Shown: one piece after another, positions 1-8,809 of the stretch
Layout: the number at the start of each line of letters is the position of its first letter
Numbering within the stretch: the stretch's first letter is position 1
Origin: Pelagibacterium montanilacus
GTDB taxonomy: Bacteria; Pseudomonadota; Alphaproteobacteria; Rhizobiales; Devosiaceae
Direction of reading: 5' to 3'
Length of the DNA stretch: 64,000 nucleotides
NCBI RefSeq assembly: GCF_003992665.1
Contig: NZ_RZMX01000036.1
Span: forward strand, 62,001-126,000
Made by a program: the position numbers and the translations under genes
The notes under the pieces: model-generated
Seen by the model: only the letters and a program-made list of their open reading frames with translations
Told to the model about the DNA's origin: nothing
Databases searched by the model: none

Positions 1-53
1 ATCAGCGCAAGCAGCACCGGGAACGACCAGAGCCCAAGCTCGACAGTGCTCAA
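1..53 (-). CDS. TRAP transporter large permease (DctM), 5' end only
   Basis: Only the first 17 or so codons are inside the window; the gene runs off the left edge. A TTG start overlaps the stop of the upstream small permease as TTGA. The peptide begins STVELGLWSFPVLLALI, a hydrophobic segment of the kind that opens DctM large permeases. The call rests mainly on position directly after a DctQ-like gene, since DctQ and DctM are normally adjacent and form the membrane part of a TRAP importer for organic acids or similar anions. The substrate cannot be told from here. Confidence 0.7.
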   Translation of the reverse strand, partial: MSTVELGLWSFPVLLAL

Positions 54-631
54 CGCCGCGCCCCCCGAACCCGGCCCGCGTCCAGATAATCCAGGACCGT
101 ACGCACCAGCACATAGACCGAGACGAGCGCAAAGGCCCCGGCCCCGGCGAGGCACGCCAGATAGACCCAGCCCATCGGCACGCGCAGCAGCGCAGTCATG
201 TCTTTGTAGGCGAACCGGTCAGCGGTGCCATGGGCATGGCGGATGGCGATGAACCACGCCGCCCCCATCATGGCTGCATCGGCATTGATCTGGAGCACGA
301 AATTGGCCTTTGGACCCAGCCGGTCGGTCAGCACCGTCACCACCGCATGCCCGCGCACCAGATGCGCCCAGGCCAGAAATGAGAAGACCGCAAAGCCTAC
401 CCCCATTTCGACCAACTCATAATCGCCCCGGATCGAGCCCAGCCCGAAATCGTTCAGCGCGCGGCCCGATACGCTCGCGGCGACGGTCCCCACAACCGCG
501 ATCAGCGCCAGCCCCCCGGCCACGGCCATCGCCGCGGCCATCGCCCGGACGGCCCGTCCGACCGGCGTCGCGTCGAGCCGGGAGACCGGACCGGACGCAG
601 TTGGATCTGCGGCAAGCTCATCCATCGACAT
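50..631 (-). CDS. TRAP transporter small permease (DctQ family)
   Basis: This 193-residue integral membrane protein has four predicted hydrophobic segments (about residues 27-52, 75-92, 113-130 and 150-177), matching the four-helix DctQ family in size and layout. In TRAP systems the small subunit binds the large DctM subunit in the inner membrane, and a periplasmic solute-binding protein delivers an anionic substrate for Na+-driven uptake. The DctM-like start follows at once with a 4-base overlap, so the two are translationally coupled. No solute-binding protein gene lies upstream within the window: the next gene on this strand is a methyltransferase more than 100 bases away. The substrate is unknown. 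Confidence 0.8.
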   Translation of the reverse strand: MSMDELAADPTASGPVSRLDATPVGRAVRAMAAAMAVAGGLALIAVVGTVAASVSGRALNDFGLGSIRGDYELVEMGVGFAVFSFLAWAHLVRGHAVVTVLTDRLGPKANFVLQINADAAMMGAAWFIAIRHAHGTADRFAYKDMTALLRVPMGWVYLACLAGAGAFALVSVYVLVRTVLDYLDAGRVRGARR

Positions 632-749
632 TCTGGCTCCAGAGCATTCCCGGAAAAGGTCGAACCGCTCTCAGGGTGACAACGCAACACCAAAGGACCT
701 GACCGACAAGGGCCCATCGCCCACCTTCATACCGCGCCCGAGCCGGGGT

Positions 750-1412
750 TCAAGCACTGTCTCGGACACGGTCTCCTGCCGGTCGCTGCATCAACACCAC
801 GTCCTTGCCCGGACACACCCACGACCAGTCCGCCGCGGCCGCTATATGGGCCAGGGTCGTCTCACGGTAGAACACCACATGGGTGGGATCGAGCCGATAA
901 TGCCAGTGCCCGAACCGGGCATCATCGGTCTGGAAACAGGTCATGATGGCCAGCCAGCCCCCGGGAACCACCAGGGCCATCAACCGCGCGAACTCCGCTG
1001 CGGGATCGTGGAAGTGCTCTGCGGTTTCCGTGCAGGTGACGAAATCATAGCTCCGCTCGAGCACATTCCTGTCCGGCGCAAACGCCGGATCGTAGAGCGC
1101 CACGGAAAACCCCGCCTCACCCAGCATGGCCGCCAGCGCAGGCCCCGGCCCGCACCCATAGTCCAGCCCCGATGCACCCTGTCGCAATCTGGACCGCAGC
1201 GGCCCCGCGACCCGCTCGAGAAACCGCCGATACCCCGGATCATCGACATCATTCTTGTGGGTCAGATAATGCGCCCGCTCCTCGGCCAGGGGGAGGTAAT
1301 GAACCGGATCGAGCAGCGTCGCCTGGCACTCCGGGCACCGCCAATAGAGGTGCCCGCCGAAGGTTCCCAACTCAGCGGGAAAGCCCCATACGCAGACGCG
1401 GCATGTCCTCAT
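750..1412 (-). CDS. Class I SAM-dependent methyltransferase with N-terminal zinc-ribbon-like cysteines
   Basis: The protein has 220 residues. Two CxxC pairs (CRVC near residue 4 and CPEC near 26) suggest a small zinc-binding knuckle at the N-terminus. They are followed by a class I SAM-binding motif, YGCGPGPAL, near residue 84. The sequence TCTETAEHFHDP resembles motifs in UbiG/Coq5-like methyltransferases. This layout is typical of small methyltransferases annotated as 2-polyprenyl-hydroxybenzoquinol methylase-like or acting on sugars or lipids; the substrate cannot be assigned. The start at 1412 is preceded by GGAGATCGAGCG. The gene stands alone, with a dispersed repeat just upstream. Confidence 0.8.
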   Translation of the reverse strand: MRTCRVCVWGFPAELGTFGGHLYWRCPECQATLLDPVHYLPLAEERAHYLTHKNDVDDPGYRRFLERVAGPLRSRLRQGASGLDYGCGPGPALAAMLGEAGFSVALYDPAFAPDRNVLERSYDFVTCTETAEHFHDPAAEFARLMALVVPGGWLAIMTCFQTDDARFGHWHYRLDPTHVVFYRETTLAHIAAAADWSWVCPGKDVVLMQRPAGDRVRDSA

Positions 1413-1453
1413 CGCTCGATCTCCGGCGCCCGGGCGCGAGGCGCCTCACACCC

Positions 1454-1557
1454 TCCAGCGTTTCCAGGAAAAGTGGATACACTTTTCCGGTTCGGAAACG
1501 CGATAAATCGAAGACTTGGAGCCTCGTTCTGATTCAATCCGAACACGATAGGCTCCA
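1454..1557 (+). repeat. Dispersed two-hairpin intergenic repeat, copy A
   Basis: About 104 bases. The first part forms a perfect stem (GGAAAAGTG, loop GATA, CACTTTTCC), followed by a conserved segment ttcggaaacgcgataaatc and a second, imperfect stem around GTTCTGATT/AATCCGAAC. The same architecture recurs at about 7999-8103 (reverse), 12126-12195, 62088-62190 and 62758-62857, always between genes. It holds no convincing gene. Confidence 0.85.
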
Positions 1558-1596
1558 GCACCGGATAGTTCGCCTGCAGACCCCCGGAACAAAGCC

Positions 1597-3273
1597 TCAG
1601 CGCTTCTCGTGCTTGGGCTTGGCCAGCGGCTCGCGTCCCTTGAGCATCGCATTCCAGTAGATCGGCGGGAGCAGCTTTTCCTTGAGGAACCAGGCCAGCC
1701 GCGAGGGCTTGAGGTCGTCGATCAGCCATTTGGGGAAGCTGGGCATCCGCTTGCCGCCATAGCCGAACTCGGCCAGCACGATCTTGCCCTTCTCGACCGT
1801 GAGCGGACACGAGCCATACCCGTCATAGATCGCCCGCTCGCTGCCGTCGTGCTTGCCGATATCGGCCAGAAGGTTCTCGGCCACCACTGGCGCCTGCTTG
1901 CGCGCCGCTGCCGCGGTCTTGGCATTGGGCGCGCTCATCACGTCGCCGAGCGAATAGACGTTCTCGTATTTGGTGTGCTTGAGCGTGGACTGGTCCACCG
2001 ACACCCAGCCCGTCTCCGCGGCCAGCGGGCTCGCCGCGATGAAATCGGGCGCTCTCTGAGGCGGAACGACGTGGATCATGTCGAACTTGCGCTCTATGAC
2101 CTCAACATTGCCGTCCTTGTCGGTCTTTTTGAACCAGGCCGTCCTGGCCGGCCCGTCGATCTTGAAAAGGTTGTGCCCGAACGAGAGTTCGATGCCGTAG
2201 GCTTTCACGTACTCCATGAGCGGCGGCACATAGTCGGCCACTCCGAAAAGCCCCGGGCCCGCGTTGAGGAATTCCACCTTGCTGTTGGCGAGCACCCCCT
2301 TGTCGCGCCAGGCATCGCAGGACAGGTACATCGCCTTCTGCGGCGCGCCCGCACACTTGATCGGCATCGGAGGCTGGGTAAAGAGCGCCGTGCCTCCGGC
2401 GAACTCCTTGACCAGCCGCGCCGTATAGGGAGCAAGGTCATAGCGGTAGTTCGATGTCACTCCGTTCTTGCCCAGCGTTTCGGGCAGCCCCTCGACCCCG
2501 GCCCAGTCGAGCTTGAGCCCCGGCGCCACGACCAGGCGGTCGTAGTGAACCACGCGGCCCCCCTCGAGAATGACCGCATTGTTTTCCGGGTCGAACGCCA
2601 CGGCCGCGGACGTGATGTGCCTGGCCTTGTCCGGGATCAGATCGGCAAGGGGTTTGCGTGTCTGCTCGGGCGTGAATATTCCCGCCCCCACGAGCGTCCA
2701 GCCCGGCTGGTAATAATGGAACTCAGCCGGATCGATGATGGCGATGTCGAGATCACCGGAGCGGGCCAGCATGCTGGCGGCCACGGCGATCCCGGCCGCG
2801 CCGCCGCCCACCACCACGATCTGATGCTTTTCGGTCGGCACGTCGGTGGGCACTTTCCCGCCATTGGCAATACGGGTCGCAACGGCCGTCAAATCATACC
2901 CTGCGCTCTTGGCCGCCCCGAGGATCGAGGGAACATCGCTGCTGCCCGCCTGGGACAGCGCCCAGAGCGTCGTCGTGCGCGTGCCGGTTCGGCAGAATCC
3001 GAAAACCGGCTTGGGCAGATCCTCCATGGCACGGGCGAACGCCTCCACGTCGGCGTCCCCGATCTTTCCGGGCGCCACGGGAACATGGATCGCCTTGAGC
3101 CCGTGCTGGTTCGCTGCCTCTGCCATATCCGCGAACGCGGGCTGGTCGTCGCCCTCCCCGTCGGGCCGGTTGACCATGATGGACTTGAACCCGGCCTCCG
3201 CAATGGCGCCCACCTCGGAAAGGGGAAGTTGCGGACCGACCGAAAGGGTCTCGCTCAGTTTCTTTATTTCCAC
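1597..3273 (-). CDS. Bifunctional DUF442/beta-lactamase-hydrolase-like phosphatase fused to sulfide:quinone oxidoreductase-like FAD protein
   Basis: 558 residues in two parts. Residues 1-115 match the BLH/DUF442 family (PTP-like fold) with active-site loop CRTGTRT at Cys94. Residues 150-558 are an SQR-type flavoprotein: dinucleotide-binding VVGGGAAG near 154-161, then PIKCAGAP and a second cysteine in YGSCPLTV near the C-terminus, the two cysteines expected for sulfide oxidation. SQRs pass electrons from sulfide to quinone at the inner membrane; BLH domains are linked to sulfur handling and persulfide dioxygenases. The GTG start at 3273 is chosen because AGGAGG lies 5 bases upstream. The frame stays open further upstream but has no family similarity there. 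Fusions of this type are known in Hyphomicrobiales. Confidence 0.85.
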   Translation of the reverse strand: MEIKKLSETLSVGPQLPLSEVGAIAEAGFKSIMVNRPDGEGDDQPAFADMAEAANQHGLKAIHVPVAPGKIGDADVEAFARAMEDLPKPVFGFCRTGTRTTTLWALSQAGSSDVPSILGAAKSAGYDLTAVATRIANGGKVPTDVPTEKHQIVVVGGGAAGIAVAASMLARSGDLDIAIIDPAEFHYYQPGWTLVGAGIFTPEQTRKPLADLIPDKARHITSAAVAFDPENNAVILEGGRVVHYDRLVVAPGLKLDWAGVEGLPETLGKNGVTSNYRYDLAPYTARLVKEFAGGTALFTQPPMPIKCAGAPQKAMYLSCDAWRDKGVLANSKVEFLNAGPGLFGVADYVPPLMEYVKAYGIELSFGHNLFKIDGPARTAWFKKTDKDGNVEVIERKFDMIHVVPPQRAPDFIAASPLAAETGWVSVDQSTLKHTKYENVYSLGDVMSAPNAKTAAAARKQAPVVAENLLADIGKHDGSERAIYDGYGSCPLTVEKGKIVLAEFGYGGKRMPSFPKWLIDDLKPSRLAWFLKEKLLPPIYWNAMLKGREPLAKPKHEKR

Positions 3274-3584
3274 GATGTCCTCCTTCAGAGGTGTCAGGTC
3301 ACGATCCGTCCAGAGCCCGCGGCATGGACGAAAGCGGATGGGCCGGGTGCGGCGCGTCCGGGCGCCGGCTCGAGCGGGCTGCCGGTCATCGAACAAGGCA
3401 ATCAGAGTGGATACGGTTGCAAATCGTTGTGCCCGGAATGTGAAATCGACTGCCCGCGCCTCTCGCCGGTCGGTCATCGGCTCCGACCTGCACCGCCCGG
3501 AAAGCTGAGGCGGGAGGCCCGGCTGGCGGCTGCCAGCCGCGGCTTCGAGGTCCGATGTCGCGCACGCACCCTCGGCGCTCCACG
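3274..3584. other. Gene-free interval before the SQR fusion gene
   Basis: 311 bases with no convincing gene on either strand. It must hold the promoter of the phosphatase/SQR gene and the end of the opgH transcript. The open frames crossing it are extensions or antisense frames of the neighbours. I see no strong palindrome or terminator. Confidence 0.5.
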
Positions 3585-5381
3585 TCAGGCAAAGACCGCG
3601 CCGGCCGCTGCGCCCGCCGGCTGCACCACGCCCGAACCGGCCGGGGTACACGCCTGCCACTGGCCGAGAATCTGCTGCTGGCGAACGAGGACATCGGGTC
3701 GATCCAGCTCGGCTTCGGTGGCCAGAAGGAAGGGCTGTCGTCCGGCCGGCCTGCCGGTCATCGCGCTCGACCAGACCAGCACCGGCGCCAGCAGCGCGGG
3801 GAGCGTCGCGGGCAGGATCCAGAGCAGCGTTCCCAGCGCGAAGGTCCAGACCGCAGCCACCGTCACCAGCCCGCAGGCAACGATCCACCATGTCGCAACA
3901 AGGCACGAGCCGAAGCCCAGCGGCCGCCAGCCGCGCCGGGTCGAAGGCCATCCCCCGTCGACCCCGGCAAGGATCAGCATGACGGCCCGCGATTGCAGCA
4001 GCAGCATGATCGGCGCCAGCAGCGTTGAAAAGATAATCTCGACGAGGATCGATGCGGTGACCCGCAGCGTGCCCCCGAACCGGCGATTGGTCCCGTCCAC
4101 CGCCCCGCGCAGGACGACCAGCAGCTTGGGCACGATCAGGATCGCCGCCACCGCCGCCGCAACGGCCCAGATCGGGATCGCATCACGCGCCGAAAGCGCC
4201 TCGCCTTCGGGCAGCATCAGTGCTGCGGCCAGCATGCTCGCGGCGAGAAGCGCCAGCCACAGGGGCGAGGCAAAATAGGCCATGATCCCCTGCAGCAGCG
4301 TGAACCGGCTCCACAGCCGGAAGCGCGGCGCGCCCAGAAGCCGCCGGTGCTGGAGATTGCCCTGGCACCAGCGCCGGTCCCGCTTTGCGTAGGACAACAG
4401 GTCGTCGGGCCCCTCTTCATAGGAGCCGCCCATCTCGGCATCGACCGCCACGCGCCATCCTCCGCGTGAGAGCAGCGCCGCCTCGACGTAATCATGGCTC
4501 AGAACATGCCCGCCCGCCGGCTGCCGACCAGAGAGCGAGGGCAGCCCGCAGCACGCAGCGAACGCCCCCATACGCAGGATCGCGTTGTGCCCCCAATAGG
4601 GCCCCTCACGGCCATGGAACAGCGATGCACCCCGCGCGATCGCCGGGGACAAATAGCTGGACGCGAACTGCATCACCCGGCCGAAGGTGGACCTGGCACC
4701 GATGACGCGCGGCACGGTCTGCAGCAGCCCCAGCTCGGGCTCCCGGTCCATGCGCGCTGCCATGCGCGCCATGGTGGCGGGCGCCATCAGGCTGTCGGCA
4801 TCGAGAATCAGCGCATAGTCATAGGCGCCCCCCGAGCGCTTGACGAAATCTTCGATGTTGCCCGCCTTGCGCGCCACGTTCTGGGTGCGGCGCCGATAGA
4901 AGATGCGCCCCGCAGCCAGCTTCTCGTCCATCAGCATCTCTAGCGCCTGGGCCTCCTGCGCGATCGCTCCCCGATCCTGGGAATCCGAAAGGATCGCAAA
5001 GTGGAACCTCTCGGCAAGGCCGAGTTCGACCAGCCCCCGGTTCATCGCCGCGATACGTGCGAAGGTCTGCCAGGCATCCTCGTTGCAGATCGGCACGAGG
5101 ATGACCGTGCGCCCCTGCGGGTCGGCATCGTCGCGCGTCGCGCGCGCGGGCAACAGCGCGCCGAGCACTGCCGGCACCGCTCCCCAGACCAGCCAGAACC
5201 CGGTGATGGCCACCAGCACGGACCGGATCGCATCGAGCCAGCCGATCCCGTCCCGGCCCGTAAAGCCCAGAACCAGCAGACCGCCCAGCAGGCTCAGAGC
5301 CGCAGCGGCACAAACAGCCGCGCCGCGCCAGAGCCAGACGCGGGCGAGATCACTGCTCAACGCCACACCCTTGAGAGCCAT
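3585..5381 (-). CDS. opgH: Glucans biosynthesis glucosyltransferase (OpgH/MdoH)
   Basis: 598 residues from the ATG at 5381. A GT2-family inner-membrane glucosyltransferase: two N-terminal hydrophobic segments, then a cytosolic catalytic domain with VPICNED, LDADS (DxD), HDYVEAALL and the product-binding (R/Q)xxRW motif in RDRRWCQGN, then several membrane segments. OpgH makes the linear beta-1,2-glucan backbone of osmoregulated periplasmic glucans from UDP-glucose, with OpgG in the periplasm. opgG lies just upstream on the same strand. The true N-terminus is doubtful. A different frame starting with TTG at 5488, overlapping the opgG stop as TTGA, encodes a plausible OpgH leader (WDLPDAPLDMPRQVL) that ends in a stop near 5363, so a frameshift is possible. 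Confidence 0.87.
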   Translation of the reverse strand: MALKGVALSSDLARVWLWRGAAVCAAAALSLLGGLLVLGFTGRDGIGWLDAIRSVLVAITGFWLVWGAVPAVLGALLPARATRDDADPQGRTVILVPICNEDAWQTFARIAAMNRGLVELGLAERFHFAILSDSQDRGAIAQEAQALEMLMDEKLAAGRIFYRRRTQNVARKAGNIEDFVKRSGGAYDYALILDADSLMAPATMARMAARMDREPELGLLQTVPRVIGARSTFGRVMQFASSYLSPAIARGASLFHGREGPYWGHNAILRMGAFAACCGLPSLSGRQPAGGHVLSHDYVEAALLSRGGWRVAVDAEMGGSYEEGPDDLLSYAKRDRRWCQGNLQHRRLLGAPRFRLWSRFTLLQGIMAYFASPLWLALLAASMLAAALMLPEGEALSARDAIPIWAVAAAVAAILIVPKLLVVLRGAVDGTNRRFGGTLRVTASILVEIIFSTLLAPIMLLLQSRAVMLILAGVDGGWPSTRRGWRPLGFGSCLVATWWIVACGLVTVAAVWTFALGTLLWILPATLPALLAPVLVWSSAMTGRPAGRQPFLLATEAELDRPDVLVRQQQILGQWQACTPAGSGVVQPAGAAAGAVFA

Positions 5382-5484
5382 CGGCGCAGGCGCAGCCTCA
5401 GCCTCTCGCGCTCGAGCACCTGCCGCGGCATGTCCAGAGGCGCGTCCGGCAAATCCCAGGACGGGTTGCGCTCATCGGGGTCTC

Positions 5485-7089
5485 TCAACGCTCGGGTCTC
5501 CATTGATAGATCCAGGTTTCGGTCAGCACCTTTCCGGCGCCCACCAGATACGCCTTGAGTTCGACCGGATCGAAGCCACGCGGCTCGACATCGAAAACCG
5601 CGCGCCAGATTCCTTCCCCAGCGAGGTACGAGAGCGTCGCGCTCTCGATACGCCCACCACCAGCGCTGTTGAAAAGATCGATCTGGGTTTCCGGCGCGAT
5701 CTCATCGAGCAGTCCACCGGCAAAATCAACAACGAATTTGCGCAGCCTCGTATCGTCCTCGACACCGGAGACGCCGCCCCGGCCCGCGCGCGTCTCTGCC
5801 ACGCGCCCCGACCTGCCCGTCCCGTCCATTCCGCCCCAGGTCAGCCGGTAGGAAAACGCCATGCTCTGCCCCGCGCGGGCCGGCTCCCGCGGGATCCAGT
5901 AGGCGACGATGTTGTCGTCCGCTTCGATACGCGCCGGAATTTCGACCAGCCGAACAGTCCCCGGTCCCCACTCCCCGATCGGCTCGATCCTGATCGAGGG
6001 CCGACGCTCATAGCGCGCCTCGGCGTCCTGATAGTCCTCGAAATCCCGGGCGCGCTGGTAAAGCCCGAAGGCGCGCAGCCCCGCTTCGGCCAGATAGGAA
6101 TTGCCCAGCGTCCCTGTATTGCTCAGGGGCCGCCAGATCACCTCGCCTGTGTCGCGTTCGACAAGCAGGCCTTCGGAATCGTGGACCCGCGGGCGGTAGT
6201 CGTCGAAATCGTCCCGATTGGTCTGCCCGAACAGATACATCGATGTCAGGGGCGCTATGCCCAGCTCTCCGATATCCTTGCGAAAATAGAGCCGCGCCGT
6301 CACCTCCATCACCGTTTCCGCGCGGTCATCCGAGGGCGGCGTGATCGTGAACCGATAGGCCCCGGTGATGCTCTCTCCCTCGAGCGCCGCGTGCATCACC
6401 AGCGGCGCGCCGGGTTCGGGCGGGTCCAGATAAAATGCTGTGAACCTCGGGAATTCCTCCGCCCGGTCGGTCCATGTGTCGACGGCCAGCCCGCGAGCGC
6501 TGGCGCCGTAGATGTCACCGCGCCCCAGCGCCCTGAAATAGCTCGCCCCCAGAAACGAAGCCAACTCGCTCACGCCCGCCTCGGGGTCGAGCGGATAGTG
6601 CAGGCGCAGCCCCGCAACGCCCGGAAATTCCGCACCGGCCGCCGCTGCGGCAAGGTCGGGGTCCCAATAGTCGAAATCTGCGGACGAAAAATCCAGCGGG
6701 TCGGCCTCTCCCCCCTCCACCGCGAAAACCTCGACCGGCGTCGCGTAGAGCCAACCGGGATGGAACGCCTGAACGCTGAAGCCATGCGGTGCGCCGGCCC
6801 AGCGCGCCTGCGCATTGCGGAACTGGATCAGGCGGTAACGGTCATAATCGAGCCCGGCGAACGGCCCTTCGAGCACCGGCGCCGGGGCGCGGTAGGGTTC
6901 AGCCGCCAGCCGCTCCATCCGCGCGCTCAGGATTTCGAAGTCGAACGGCCCGCGCCCGCCTTCGCCCGGGACCTGCCCACGCGCAGGCACGGAGAAACCA
7001 GCAGCGCCCAGCATCGCAAGCGAGGCTGCGCCCGTCAGAATCGTCCGCCTTGTGACGTGCCCGGGCACGCCGTTTTCAGTCTTGCGCAT
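5485..7089 (-). CDS. opgG: Glucan biosynthesis protein G (OpgG/OpgD family)
   Basis: 534 residues. It begins with a twin-arginine signal (TRRTILTG within the first 20 residues, hydrophobic stretch, cleavage near ARGQ), so it is exported folded to the periplasm. The body matches OpgG/OpgD: FDFEILSARMERLAAEPY near the start, then motifs such as FQVQAFHPGW-like VQAFHPGWLYATPVE and a C-terminal Ig-like domain. OpgG-type proteins process or branch the beta-1,2-glucan chain made by OpgH; recent work on the family shows glucan-hydrolase activity in OpgG/OpgD. The gene is followed by opgH on the same strand. The Tat signal is more typical of OpgD, so OpgD is an alternative name. Confidence 0.88.
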   Translation of the reverse strand: MRKTENGVPGHVTRRTILTGAASLAMLGAAGFSVPARGQVPGEGGRGPFDFEILSARMERLAAEPYRAPAPVLEGPFAGLDYDRYRLIQFRNAQARWAGAPHGFSVQAFHPGWLYATPVEVFAVEGGEADPLDFSSADFDYWDPDLAAAAAGAEFPGVAGLRLHYPLDPEAGVSELASFLGASYFRALGRGDIYGASARGLAVDTWTDRAEEFPRFTAFYLDPPEPGAPLVMHAALEGESITGAYRFTITPPSDDRAETVMEVTARLYFRKDIGELGIAPLTSMYLFGQTNRDDFDDYRPRVHDSEGLLVERDTGEVIWRPLSNTGTLGNSYLAEAGLRAFGLYQRARDFEDYQDAEARYERRPSIRIEPIGEWGPGTVRLVEIPARIEADDNIVAYWIPREPARAGQSMAFSYRLTWGGMDGTGRSGRVAETRAGRGGVSGVEDDTRLRKFVVDFAGGLLDEIAPETQIDLFNSAGGGRIESATLSYLAGEGIWRAVFDVEPRGFDPVELKAYLVGAGKVLTETWIYQWRPER

Positions 7090-7214
7090 CGAACTCCAAT
7101 ACCATCGCCGCGCCCGCGACCATTCCGGTACACGAAAACGTGAAAGCCCGCGTCACACAACTTGCACGACCTCCGGCTTTTGCTGGTTAAACGCGGCTGC
7201 AACCAGGCTGGATC

Positions 7215-8000
7215 ATGACAACGACAGAAGCCGAGCGCGAGGTGGAAGCTGAATTTCACACCACGCTGGACTGCCTCACCTGGAACGTGCATCGCGGCCG
7301 CTGCCACGATGGGCGGTTCGCACCCTCACGCGTTCACGACGCGGTCGTGACCGAGCTCGCGCCCCGATCTCCGGCGGTCCTGGCGCTTCAGGAGGCCGAT
7401 TTCGAGGACGATCCGCAATCGGCGATCTTCGACACGGCGCGCCTCGCCACCGAAATGGGCCTCGTCCACGCTCAGTCCGAGGTGCATCTGCGTCGGCACG
7501 AATCATCGAGCGGGTTCTGCGGCACCATGCTTCTGGTGCACGAGGACATGGAAATCACCGCCCGCTTCGTGCTTGACCTTCCCGGCCACTGGCACCGCGG
7601 CGCCGTCGTGCTCGAGGGCGTCTGGAACGACATGCCCGTCCGGCTCGTCACCGCCCATCTCTCCCGCCTCGAAGTGCTGCGCCTGGCTCAGATGCGCACC
7701 ATCGGGCAGTTCATCATGCGCCGCCCCCCGATGCAGACCATCCTCTTGGGCGACCTCAATGACTGGCAATACTGGCGCGGCCTCGCCTTCAGCCGACGCG
7801 TCGTCGGCACGCGGTTTGCCGGCCCGGCCCGGGCCACCTTCCCGGTCAGCCGCCCGCTCCTGCCGCTCGACAGGATCCTGACCGACGGGGCCGGTTCGAT
7901 CGAGGCCATCGAAGTGCTCGACAGCCCGCTCCTGCGCCGGGCCTCGGACCATTTGCCCCTCTGGGGTCGCGTCGCGATCCGCCCCGTGGCGGGGCGCTAG
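7215..8000 (+). CDS. Endonuclease/exonuclease/phosphatase (EEP) family protein
   Basis: 261 residues, no signal peptide. All catalytic landmarks of the EEP metal-dependent phosphodiesterase fold are present: TWNVHRG (Asn24), LQEAD (Glu60), TAHLS (His148), GDLNDW (Asp180, Asn182), LPLDRI (Asp219) and SDHLPL (Asp245-His246). Members range from AP endonucleases to phosphodiesterases acting on lipids or cyclic dinucleotides; this short cytosolic form is usually annotated only as EEP family. It is divergent from opgG across about 125 bases, and a dispersed repeat begins at its stop codon. In many proteobacteria EEP genes sit next to phospholipid genes, and a CDP-alcohol phosphatidyltransferase lies 0.8 kb downstream, so lipid headgroup chemistry is possible but unproven. 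Confidence 0.85.
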   Translation: MTTTEAEREVEAEFHTTLDCLTWNVHRGRCHDGRFAPSRVHDAVVTELAPRSPAVLALQEADFEDDPQSAIFDTARLATEMGLVHAQSEVHLRRHESSSGFCGTMLLVHEDMEITARFVLDLPGHWHRGAVVLEGVWNDMPVRLVTAHLSRLEVLRLAQMRTIGQFIMRRPPMQTILLGDLNDWQYWRGLAFSRRVVGTRFAGPARATFPVSRPLLPLDRILTDGAGSIEAIEVLDSPLLRRASDHLPLWGRVAIRPVAGR

Positions 8001-8103
8001 AACACATCCTCTTTTGATTGAATCAGAACAGGAACTGCAAGTCTTCGACGTGTCGCGTTGCCGAACCGGAAAAGTGTTTCCACTTTTTCTGGAAACGCGC
8101 TAG
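7999..8103 (-). repeat. Dispersed two-hairpin intergenic repeat, copy B (reverse)
   Basis: Read on the minus strand, it starts with GCGCGTTTCCAGAAAAAGTGG and ends with the second stem around the sequence ctgattcaatc. Same organisation as the copy at 1454, with a few substitutions. It fills the gap between the convergent EEP and cytochrome b561 genes and could act as a bidirectional transcript end. Confidence 0.85.
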
Positions 8104-8654
8104 CGCCGGAATGCTGGCGCCATGCGCGTGAAAACCCCGTCGCGCTTGACGAGCCCGTGATAGGCCGCAGCGCCCACATGGGCCAAGATGAGAACGACCA
8201 GCGGAATGCGCACGGTCACATGGACGCGCTGGGCCGCCTTCGAAAGCTCTTCATTCAGGGGAATCATGGGCGGCACCCCAAGGGCATCGAGCCCCTCGAT
8301 CGGGAATCCGCCAGCCCTGACATAGACAAACCCCGATACGGTCATCACGAGGACCAGCCCATAGAGGGCGAGATGGGTGAAATGGGCGATGTGCCGCTGC
8401 AGCGCGGGCACGGACGCAGGCAGCGGCGGCGGCCGGTGAAATATCCTGTACACGATCCGCGCAACCACCAGCACAAATATGACGATACCGACATTCTTGT
8501 GATAGACGAACAGCATGTCCTGGACCGGGCGGCTGAGGCTCTCATCGAGCATGACGATGCCGACCGGGATGGTAGACAGGATGAGCGCGGCGACCAGCCA
8601 GTGAAGCGCGATCGCGACCGGTCTGTAGGCCTGCGAGTGATCCGAAGCTGTCAT
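8100..8654 (-). CDS. Cytochrome b561 family protein
   Basis: 184 residues from the ATG at 8654, chosen because GGAGG lies 9-10 bases upstream; a longer in-frame ATG at 8681 would include the ribosome binding site itself. Four membrane helices carry the histidines expected for two b-type hemes: RPVAIALHWLVA in helix 1, VYHKNVGI leading helix 2, and HVTVRIPLVVLILAHVGAAAYH for helix 4. The family (CybB/YodB-like) moves electrons between quinol and periplasmic or membrane acceptors such as superoxide. It stands alone, divergent from the lipid operon that follows, with no obvious partner redox gene. Confidence 0.88.
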   Translation of the reverse strand: MTASDHSQAYRPVAIALHWLVAALILSTIPVGIVMLDESLSRPVQDMLFVYHKNVGIVIFVLVVARIVYRIFHRPPPLPASVPALQRHIAHFTHLALYGLVLVMTVSGFVYVRAGGFPIEGLDALGVPPMIPLNEELSKAAQRVHVTVRIPLVVLILAHVGAAAYHGLVKRDGVFTRMAPAFRR

Positions 8655-8809
8655 GGTACCGTTTTCCTCCCTATGACCCACGCACCGGCAATCAATGGGC
8701 CCAATCTACCCCGAGCTTGCCACCCACCCGGCTCCTGCATGATGGATTCCCCCAATTGATCCCCGATACGAGACCAAGACCCGCTGCGGATCAGCGTACT
8801 GGCGCAACA

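Noticed and set aside
635-665. A possible fragment of the dispersed repeat (agagcattcccggaaaagg)
   Set aside because: Too short and too diverged to separate from chance.
3274-3951. An upstream extension of the phosphatase/SQR frame by about 225 codons
   Set aside because: The extension runs over the opgH end in the wrong frame and has no family similarity; AGGAGG precedes the GTG at 3273.
1609-4278. An 889-codon open frame on the plus strand opposite the SQR fusion and opgH
   Set aside because: It lies antisense to two genes with complete family motifs and is Arg/His/Pro-rich, as expected of an antisense frame in GC-rich DNA.
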